Shown in pieces: positions 1 through 5,168 of a stretch of DNA of 5,957 nucleotides. The notes beneath the pieces were generated by a model. That model had not been told where the DNA came from and did no database searches. It was given only the letters and a program-made list of their open reading frames with translations. The position numbers were made by a program, and so were the translations under genes. Numbering within the stretch: position 1 is the stretch's first letter; every line of letters begins with the position of its first letter. The stretch lies in contig PLDZ01000266.1 of NCBI GenBank assembly GCA_003136295.1, forward strand, positions 257 to 6,213. The letters are read 5' to 3'. This DNA is from Candidatus Dormiibacterota bacterium (GTDB lineage: Bacteria; Chloroflexota; Dormibacteria; Aeolococcales; Aeolococcaceae).

Positions 1-206
1 TACGCGGCGTCGCTTTCGAGGACATCGAGGTGGCGACCGTAGAGGTTGAGATTGCGCGAGCCGCCTCCAAGCCGGCGGTCGATCTCGGCGTCGTTGCGCT
101 CGCCTTCCTCCCATCCGGCGGTGACCAGCGCGACCGGCCCGTCGACCTCGAAGGCTCCGACCTCTGCCGCCAGGTCGACCCCGTCGAGTGGCCCGAGCAG
201 GGTCAC
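1..206 (-). CDS. Type 1 glutamine amidotransferase-like / cyanophycinase-like protein, N-terminal fragment
   Basis: The first 68 codons of a minus-strand gene are present; the rest lies beyond the left edge. The visible protein starts with a TLLGPLDG-like segment, then a hydrophobic strand and turn reading VALVTAGWEEGER (about residues 25-37), then an acidic/basic helix and an NLNLYGR stretch (about residues 54-60). A strand ending in TAGW, followed by a charged helix and an N-L-x-L-Y-x-R motif, is what I recall from bacterial type 1 glutamine-amidotransferase-like proteins related to cyanophycinase (peptidase S51 / class I GATase fold). The nucleophile region is outside the window, so catalysis cannot be judged. 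Two starts are possible: GTG at 206, with GAGG just 3 bases upstream, or an in-frame GTG at 215 that overlaps the TGA of the upstream ATP-grasp gene. Either way it is the second gene of that operon. The family call rests on partial sequence and memory of relatives; the reading frame is secure. Confidence 0.55.
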   Translation of the reverse strand, partial: MTLLGPLDGVDLAAEVGAFEVDGPVALVTAGWEEGERNDAEIDRRLGGGSRNLNLYGRHLDVLESDAA

Positions 207-211
207 CTGCC

Positions 212-1435
212 TCACGACGCGCGCACGCGCACCGTCTCCCCGATCAGATTGAGCATGTTGTGGAGGGTGTCGTAGTCCGGGTGGGCCATGCGTATCCACG
301 CATTGGCCATATAGCCCGCCTCCACCGGCTGGGTCGGAGTGCCGCTGCCCGGCAGATGCGAGTCGAGGATCCATTCGCCGAACTGACGCTGCACGTCGTC
401 GACGCCCTCGTAATGGCTGATGGTGCCGTCGCGATCAGGACGCAGCGCGACTATCCCGGCGGCCCGGCGTCGCGAGAGCTGACGCTCGACAGTGTGGTGA
501 ACGATCGCGTTCGCCCACTCCCGATAGATGTCGATGTCGTTCCCCGCGGCGTAGAGATCCCACGCGCGAACGCCGGGTGGACGGCAGCCGATCTCGCTGA
601 AGCGCAGACCCTTGGGACCGAAGAACCACTCCATATGGGTGGCCGACGTTCCGATGCCGAGCGCCTCGATGGCGCGCAGGCCGAGCTCGCGCACCTCGGC
701 GTAGTCCTGCACCGAGTCGACCCGGTTGGTCGCGATGAACTGCGGGCTGATCCAGCGCTCACGCATCGCCTCGAGAACATTCGGATAGTAGTGCGAGATG
801 AAGTCGTAGGCCGGGTGCCCATCGATGCTGATCGTGTCGTAGAACCCCTCGTGCCCTTCCACGAACTCCTCGACGGCGATTTCCGCCGCGCCGGTGGCGC
901 CCAGTTCCGCGAGTGCCCGGTCGAGCTCCGCATCCGAGTCGACGCGGCTCGTTCCCGATGCTCCCGCGGCGGCGCGCGGTTTCAGGATGATCGGGTAACC
1001 AACCGACGCGACGAACTCGCGAACCTCCGCGGCGGTGGACGCACCCGTCGACTGGGCTGTCGGAATCCCGACTGCGCGCAGCGCCTCCTTCATCGCCGGC
1101 TTGTCGCGGCAGAGGAAGGCGGTGCGCACCGACGTGCCCGGGATGCCGCATGCCTCGCGCGCATGAGCCGCCGCCATGGTGTGCGACTCGATGGTCGACT
1201 CGAGCGCATCGACCCACACCTTGCTCTGCGCGAAACGCACAGCCTCGACGAGAGCACCGACGTCCGTGACGTTCGGGATCTGCTGGTAATGGAGCATCCA
1301 GGCGCGCAGGTCGCCGTCGAGCCAGTCTGCCGGACGCTCGCCGATGCCGATCACGTTGGCGCCGGCCTCCGCGAGACCACGGACGAATTCGCGCTGGTTC
1401 GCCGGGAATGCGGGTTCGACAAAGATGACGTTCAC
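212..1435 (-). CDS. ATP-grasp domain ligase (paralogue A)
   Basis: This encodes a 407-residue cytoplasmic ATP-grasp enzyme, predicted to make an acyl-phosphate from a carboxylate and ATP and pass it to an amine. A Rossmann-like pre-ATP-grasp domain opens with MNVIFVEPAF and spans about residues 1-100. It is followed by GIPG (97-100) and an R-D-K-x-x-M-K linker (110-116). The ATP-grasp core has the phosphate-binding lysine in GYPIILKP (K152) with a small-residue loop (AAAGASG), the hinge EEFVEG (189-194), THMEWF with E269, and the second metal-ligand region SEIGCRPPG (E281, R285). A C-terminal domain (about 300-407) holds NDIDIY and an AHPD motif. The start is GTG at 1435, exactly 7 bases below a TAGGAT -10 hexamer, so the transcript is probably leaderless. 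It leads an operon with the amidotransferase-like gene and diverges from its two paralogues. The substrate is unknown; amino-acid ligase chemistry is the most likely role. Confidence 0.88.
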   Translation of the reverse strand: MNVIFVEPAFPANQREFVRGLAEAGANVIGIGERPADWLDGDLRAWMLHYQQIPNVTDVGALVEAVRFAQSKVWVDALESTIESHTMAAAHAREACGIPGTSVRTAFLCRDKPAMKEALRAVGIPTAQSTGASTAAEVREFVASVGYPIILKPRAAAGASGTSRVDSDAELDRALAELGATGAAEIAVEEFVEGHEGFYDTISIDGHPAYDFISHYYPNVLEAMRERWISPQFIATNRVDSVQDYAEVRELGLRAIEALGIGTSATHMEWFFGPKGLRFSEIGCRPPGVRAWDLYAAGNDIDIYREWANAIVHHTVERQLSRRRAAGIVALRPDRDGTISHYEGVDDVQRQFGEWILDSHLPGSGTPTQPVEAGYMANAWIRMAHPDYDTLHNMLNLIGETVRVRAS

Positions 1436-1441
1436 GCCCAG

Positions 1442-1447
1442 ATCCTA
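1442..1447 (-). promoter_or_regulatory. Predicted -10 element TAGGAT for the left operon
   Basis: On the minus strand the hexamer TAGGAT fits the actinobacterial TANNNT -10 pattern. Its last base is 7 positions upstream of the first base of the GTG start at 1435, which is the usual distance to a transcription start. Transcription would therefore begin at or within a base of the start codon. No TTGACA-like -35 is seen at 16-18 bp. Confidence 0.5.
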
Positions 1448-1465
1448 CCCGGTGGGTCGCAACCC
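1447..1465. promoter_or_regulatory. Candidate operator: alternating ACCC / GGGT elements between divergent promoters
   Basis: This stretch contains ACCC (1447-1450), GGGT (1454-1457) and ACCC (1462-1465). They form two short overlapping inverted repeats with 3-base and 4-base spacers. The stretch lies between the two outward -10 elements, where a regulator could control both operons. The arms are only 4 bp in GC-rich DNA, so chance is a real alternative. No regulator gene is visible in the window. Confidence 0.2.
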
Positions 1466-1482
1466 GTCCCCTGCCGCCTGAC

Positions 1483-1488
1483 TAGACT
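1483..1488 (+). promoter_or_regulatory. Predicted -10 element TAGACT for the middle operon
   Basis: TAGACT fits the TANNNT -10 pattern and ends 15 bases before the ATG at 1503, which predicts a leader of only about 8 bases. A weak GGA (1493-1495) lies 7 bases before the ATG and could be a minimal ribosome binding site. There is no clear -35. Its upstream region overlaps that of the opposing promoter at 1442-1447. Confidence 0.45.
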
Positions 1489-1502
1489 CGCCGGAACGTC
1501 CA

Positions 1503-2732
1503 ATGGCGAACGCGGTCTTCGTCGCTCCGTTCCTGCTCCCGGCCACCGTGCGGTTCATCGCCGCGGCCGCGTTGCTGCCGGACGTCCGGCTCGGCCTGAT
1601 CAGCCAGGATCCGGAGGACACGCTTCGCGACGACCTCCGCGCCGCACTCGCGGGACACTACCGGGTGCACGACGGCACCGACGCGCAGCAGATCGCTGAC
1701 GCCACCAGGGTGATGACGCGACACCTCGGCGGCATCGATTGCCTGCTTGGCATGCTCGAGCAATTGCAGGTCCCGCTCGGCGAGGTCCGTGACGCCCTGG
1801 GCATCCCGGGGATGGGGGCGGAGGTGGCGCGCAACTTTCGCGACAAGGCGCGCATGAAGACAGTGTTCGAGGCGAACGGGGTCCCCTGCGCCGGACACCG
1901 CCTCGTCCATTCACCCGGCGAGGCTCGATCGGCGGCAACCGCGCTCGGCTACCCGCTGGTCGCCAAGCCGCCCGCCGGCGCCGGAGCGCGCTCGACCTTC
2001 CGGATCGACGGCGACAGTCAGCTCGAGGCGTGGCTCGCCGCCGATCCGCCCGATGAGCTGAACCCCGTGCTCCTGGAGCAGATGGTGAGTGGCGCCGAGC
2101 ACAGCTTCGACAGCGTGCTCATCGATGGTGAGCTTGTCTGGCACTCGATCTCTCGCTACCTCCCGACCCCGCTGGAGGTGCTCGAGAACCCGTGGATCCA
2201 GTGGGCGGTGCTGCTGCCGCGCGACATCGCCGGTGCGGAGTTCGACCCCATCCGTGCTGACGGTCTGCGTGGTCTCCGCGCACTCGGACTCCGAACCGGG
2301 CTCACGCATATGGAGTGGTTCCGGCGCCCCAACGGTGACATCGCCATCAGCGAGGTGGCCGCGCGTCCACCGGGAGCGCAGTTCACCTCGTTGCTGTCCT
2401 ATGCCCACGACATCGACATGTACGCGGCGTGGGCACGCCTCGAGATCTTCGGCGAGTTCGTGCCACCCGAACGCCGCTACGCAGTCGGCGCCGCCTACCT
2501 CCGCGGTCAGGGAAACGGGCCGGTGGTCGCGATCCACGGCCTCGACACGCTGCAGCGCGAGCTCGGCGCCCTGGTCGTCGAGGCGCAGCTCCCTCACGAG
2601 GGACAGTCAGCTTCGGGGACCTACGAGGGCGAGGGCCACGTGATCCTCCGACATCCGGAGACCGCCGTCGTCGAAGCCGGCTTGCGGCGTGTTGTCCAGG
2701 TCGCCCGCGTTGAAATGCGTGACGGGCCATGA
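1503..2732 (+). CDS. ATP-grasp domain ligase (paralogue B)
   Basis: This encodes a 409-residue ATP-grasp enzyme, same architecture as its two neighbours but the most divergent of the three. The pre-ATP-grasp domain (about 1-105) starts MANAVFVAPFLLPATV. GIPGM (100-104) leads into an R-D-K-x-x-M-K linker (113-119). The core has GYPLVAKPPAGAGA with the nucleotide-binding lysine K155, a hinge reading LLEQMVSG (190-197) where the paralogues have EEFVEG, THMEWF with E271, and SEVAARPPGA with E284 and R288. The C-terminal part carries HDIDMY and RHPE (383-386). ATG at 1503 is chosen because it aligns the N-terminal strand with the paralogues and sits just below a -10 hexamer. It is the first gene of a two-gene operon; its TGA overlaps the next ATG. 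The altered hinge and N-terminal domain suggest a different substrate, which is inference. It is predicted to form an amide or peptide bond using ATP. Confidence 0.87.
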   Translation: MANAVFVAPFLLPATVRFIAAAALLPDVRLGLISQDPEDTLRDDLRAALAGHYRVHDGTDAQQIADATRVMTRHLGGIDCLLGMLEQLQVPLGEVRDALGIPGMGAEVARNFRDKARMKTVFEANGVPCAGHRLVHSPGEARSAATALGYPLVAKPPAGAGARSTFRIDGDSQLEAWLAADPPDELNPVLLEQMVSGAEHSFDSVLIDGELVWHSISRYLPTPLEVLENPWIQWAVLLPRDIAGAEFDPIRADGLRGLRALGLRTGLTHMEWFRRPNGDIAISEVAARPPGAQFTSLLSYAHDIDMYAAWARLEIFGEFVPPERRYAVGAAYLRGQGNGPVVAIHGLDTLQRELGALVVEAQLPHEGQSASGTYEGEGHVILRHPETAVVEAGLRRVVQVARVEMRDGP

Positions 2733-3952
2733 CCTCGACGGTGCTGATGATCTCGCCGGGCTATCCCGCTGAGATGCCATTTTTCACGCGGGGTCTCGCT
2801 CGAGCCGGGGCGCGGGTCATCGGCGCCGGTGACCAGTCGATATCCGCGCTCCCGGACATGGCCCGCGACCATCTGGCCGCCTACTGGCAGATCCCGTCGT
2901 TCGCCAACGAGGACGCGATCGTCCACGAGGTGGCTCAGCGTGCAGCAGGCGTTCACATCGACCACGTGGCATCGCTGTGGGAGCCGACGATGGTGCTCGC
3001 CGCGCGCATCCGCGAAGCACTCGGCATCCCGGGGATGACCGTCGAGCAGACCCTCCCCTTCCGCGACAAGGAGCGGATGAAGCAGGTGCTCGACGCGGCG
3101 GGAATCCGCACGCCGCATCACTACAAATGCACGACGGCGACCGCCGTCCGCGAGGCCGCGCTGCGCATCGGCTATCCGATCATCGTCAAACCGATCGCCG
3201 GTGCGGGATCCGTCGACACGTACCGTGTCGACAGCGCTGTTGAGCTCGAGAGCGTACTGCCCAAGCTCGTATGGCTGGACGAGGTCAGTGTCGAGGAATT
3301 CGTCGAGGCGTCCGAGTACACGTACGACACCATCTGCTCGGGCGGAGAGGTGCTCTTCGACAACGTGGCGTGGTACCGGCCGCGTCCGCTGATCGCGCGG
3401 CAACTGGAGTGGATCAGCCCGGTGACCATGGTTCTGCGCGACATCGACGCACCCGAGCTCTCGAGCGGTCGCGCGATGGGCCGCGATGTCCTGCGAGCCC
3501 TGGGATTCCGTGACGGGTTCACGCACATGGAGTGGTTCCGTCGCGACAACGGCGAAGTCGTGTTCGGCGAGATCGGCGCGCGTCCCGCGGGTGCGCGGAC
3601 CGTTGACGTGATGAATTTCGCGAACGACATCGACCTGTTCCAGCAGTGGGCCGAGGCGCTCATTCACGGCCGGCTGTCCGAGTCGATCGATCGCCGCTAC
3701 AACGCCGCGTCCATCTTCAAGCGCGCGCAGGGACAGGGCCGGATCACGCATATCGAAGGGCTTGCACGCCTGCTTTCGGAATGTGGCGAGTGGGTGTGCG
3801 CGATCGACCTGCTCCCCATCGGTGCGCCACGCCGCGATTGGCTCATGACGCTTATCTCCGACGCGATGGTGATCGTCAGGCACCCCGACCTCGGCTCGTG
3901 CATCGAGATCGCCGATCGCTTTGCGACCGAGCTGCAGATCTACGCGGGCTGA
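2729..3952 (+). CDS. ATP-grasp domain ligase (paralogue C)
   Basis: This encodes a 407-residue ATP-grasp enzyme that resembles paralogue A more than its operon partner B. A Rossmann-like N-terminal domain starts MTSTVLMISPGYPAEMPFF and runs to about residue 100, with a W-E-P (84-86). GIPGM is followed by R-D-K-x-x-M-K (112-118). Core motifs are GYPIIVKPIAGAG (K154), EEFVEA (189-194), YDTICSGG, WISP (228-231, also in A), THMEWF (E268) and GEIGARPAGA (E281, R285). NDIDLF and RHPD (384-387) mark the C-terminal domain. The ATG overlaps the upstream stop as ATGA with no convincing Shine-Dalgarno sequence, so translation is probably coupled to the gene before it. Its stop lies 7 bp from the stop of the convergent YbdK-type gene. 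The reaction is predicted to be ATP-dependent carboxylate-amine ligation; the substrate is unknown. Confidence 0.88.
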   Translation: MTSTVLMISPGYPAEMPFFTRGLARAGARVIGAGDQSISALPDMARDHLAAYWQIPSFANEDAIVHEVAQRAAGVHIDHVASLWEPTMVLAARIREALGIPGMTVEQTLPFRDKERMKQVLDAAGIRTPHHYKCTTATAVREAALRIGYPIIVKPIAGAGSVDTYRVDSAVELESVLPKLVWLDEVSVEEFVEASEYTYDTICSGGEVLFDNVAWYRPRPLIARQLEWISPVTMVLRDIDAPELSSGRAMGRDVLRALGFRDGFTHMEWFRRDNGEVVFGEIGARPAGARTVDVMNFANDIDLFQQWAEALIHGRLSESIDRRYNAASIFKRAQGQGRITHIEGLARLLSECGEWVCAIDLLPIGAPRRDWLMTLISDAMVIVRHPDLGSCIEIADRFATELQIYAG

Positions 3953-3972
3953 GACACGGTCAGTCGCCCGCG
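3943..3972. terminator. Candidate bidirectional terminator hairpin over the convergent stop codons
   Basis: A perfect 7-bp inverted repeat, CGCGGGC at 3943-3949 and GCCCGCG at 3966-3972, encloses both stop codons. Inside it, TGA (3950-3952) can also pair with TCA (3960-3962), leaving a 7-base loop and a 3-base bulge. It therefore covers the end of the plus-strand ATP-grasp operon and of the minus-strand YbdK operon. There is no T tract on either side, so it would be a non-canonical intrinsic terminator. Both arms are also codons (Ala-Gly in each reading direction), which could produce the repeat by chance. Confidence 0.4.
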
Positions 3973-5153
3973 GTCACAGCCTGCTTGCCCACTGCTTCGA
4001 GAACCGCGCCACGCGGCGCCGGCATGTCGGCGTGCAGCTCCGCAATCAGGCTGTCGACGACATCCGCGAGCGAGCCCCCCGCCGCGACGATCTCGCGCTG
4101 GCGGATGTAGCTCGAACCCCGATCCATGATGTCGATGGCCCCGCGCAATTCGTCGGAGCAGCCGAGGCGTGCCGCCACCGGGGTGAGGTCCTCGACGAGC
4201 TCGCGAATCGCCTGGCGCAGCGGGACGGTGGTGCCGCCCTCGTCGACGATGATCGATGCGTCGAGACCGTGCCGGGCCGCCCGCCATTTGTTCTCTCGTA
4301 CGAGCCATGCGCGCGGTGTGGGGAGCGTGTACCCGCGGTCGATCATGGAGTCGAACTGGTGCACGAGGCACTGACTCAGCGCGGCCATCACGCCCACCTC
4401 GCGGAGCGTCGGGATGCCGTCACAGACACGGATCTCGACGGTACCGAAGCCCGGATGCGGGCGGATGTCCCACCACACCTCACGGATCGTCTTGATGGTG
4501 AGCGACGAGATCAACGTGTCCATCAGCTGCTCGAACTGCGGCCAGCCGCTCAGGAGCCACGGCGGACCGGCGGTCGGCAGACCCTCGAACACCTTGGACC
4601 GCCACGACGCCATGCCGGTGTCGTGGCCCATCCAATACGGGCTCGACGCCGACAGGGCGAGGAAATGCGGGATGTAGGCGGAGAGCGCGTTGACCATCGC
4701 GATCGCCTTCTCTCCGCTGCGCACACCCACGTGCACGTGGATGCCGAAGATCTGCATCTGCCTCGCCGGCCACTGCATATCGTTCACGAGCCGCAGATAT
4801 CGCGGGTCGGGGCTGATCTCCTGGAGCGCCGGATCGCTGAACGGATGCGTGCCCGAGCAGATGAGCTCGAGGTTGCGCGGCGCGGTGTGCTCGCGCAGCT
4901 CGGCCATGGTTGCGGCAAGGTCTGCCTGCACATCCGCCGCGGTCTCACAGATACCCGTGATGATCTCGACGGTTGACTGGAGCAACTCCTTCTTCGCCTT
5001 CGGGTGCCCGGCTTCGCCGTGCGGCGTGCCCATCTCGCCGAGGATCTCGTGTGCGCCACGCACCAGCTCGCGGGAATCGCGATCGATGAGCTCGAGCTCC
5101 ATCTCCACACCGACGGTCGGCCGCGGGCTGGAGACGAATTCGATGTGAGTCAT
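3960..5153 (-). CDS. ybdK: YbdK-type carboxylate-amine ligase (GCS2 / glutamate-cysteine ligase-like)
   Basis: This encodes a 397-residue cytoplasmic enzyme of the GCS2 superfamily, slightly longer than E. coli YbdK. Family members make gamma-glutamyl-type bonds with ATP; YbdK has weak glutamate-cysteine ligase activity in vitro. Motifs in order are TVGVEMELELID (13-24), KKELLQSTVEIITG (54-67), CSGTHPF (99-105), GIHVHVGV (137-144, the conserved H-x-H-x-G), SSPYW with DTGMASWR (170-185), WWDIRPHPGFGTVEIR (227-242) and RENKWRAARHGLD (286-298). All core metal/ATP and substrate motifs appear intact. ATG at 5153 places the VGVE strand at the expected N-terminal position and lies 12 bp after the upstream gene, so the pair is probably co-transcribed. 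No strong ribosome binding site is visible. The in vivo substrate is not determinable; glutathione, ergothioneine-type (EgtA) or an unknown gamma-glutamyl product are alternatives. The neighbouring ATP-grasp genes argue for a peptide-like product. Confidence 0.9.
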   Translation of the reverse strand: MTHIEFVSSPRPTVGVEMELELIDRDSRELVRGAHEILGEMGTPHGEAGHPKAKKELLQSTVEIITGICETAADVQADLAATMAELREHTAPRNLELICSGTHPFSDPALQEISPDPRYLRLVNDMQWPARQMQIFGIHVHVGVRSGEKAIAMVNALSAYIPHFLALSASSPYWMGHDTGMASWRSKVFEGLPTAGPPWLLSGWPQFEQLMDTLISSLTIKTIREVWWDIRPHPGFGTVEIRVCDGIPTLREVGVMAALSQCLVHQFDSMIDRGYTLPTPRAWLVRENKWRAARHGLDASIIVDEGGTTVPLRQAIRELVEDLTPVAARLGCSDELRGAIDIMDRGSSYIRQREIVAAGGSLADVVDSLIAELHADMPAPRGAVLEAVGKQAVTAGD

Positions 5154-5162
5154 GAGGGATCC

Positions 5163-5168
5163 ACTCTA
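5163..5168 (-). promoter_or_regulatory. Weak candidate internal -10 (TAGAGT) ahead of the YbdK-type gene
   Basis: On the minus strand TAGAGT overlaps the TAG stop of the upstream gene and fits TANNNT. It ends 10 bases before the ATG at 5153, so a start site 7-8 bases below would leave a leader of 2-3 bases. This resembles the arrangement at 1442-1447 and coincides with the lack of a Shine-Dalgarno sequence. Such hexamers are common by chance, and read-through from the upstream gene is just as plausible. Confidence 0.2.

Noticed and set aside
188..1699. Long open plus-strand frame (503 codons) opposite paralogue A
   Set aside because: It runs antisense to a clear ATP-grasp gene, crosses the promoter gap and enters paralogue B. 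Its translation is rich in Arg, His and Asp with no family motif, as expected for a shadow frame in high-GC DNA.
1911..2597. Open minus-strand frame (228 codons) inside paralogue B
   Set aside because: It is a codon-bias shadow of the ATP-grasp gene, with no plausible start context and no motif.
2306..3540. Near-identical DNA around the THMEWF codons in paralogues B (near 2306) and C (near 3521), considered as a repeat element
   Set aside because: The similarity follows the reading frame at a conserved catalytic motif and fades outside it, so it reflects gene homology rather than a DNA repeat.
2621..3883. Long open minus-strand frame (420 codons) opposite paralogue C
   Set aside because: The opposite strand carries all ATP-grasp motifs in order. 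This frame gives a low-complexity Arg/His/Asp-rich protein and overlaps two real genes.
3921..4976. Open plus-strand frame (351 codons) opposite the YbdK-type gene
   Set aside because: It is antisense to strong GCS2 motifs, has no recognisable domain, and would cross the convergent stop region.
5154..5165. GGATCC palindrome between the two right-operon genes as an operator
   Set aside because: Six bases in a 12-bp gap with no second copy in the other promoter region; chance occurrence is sufficient.
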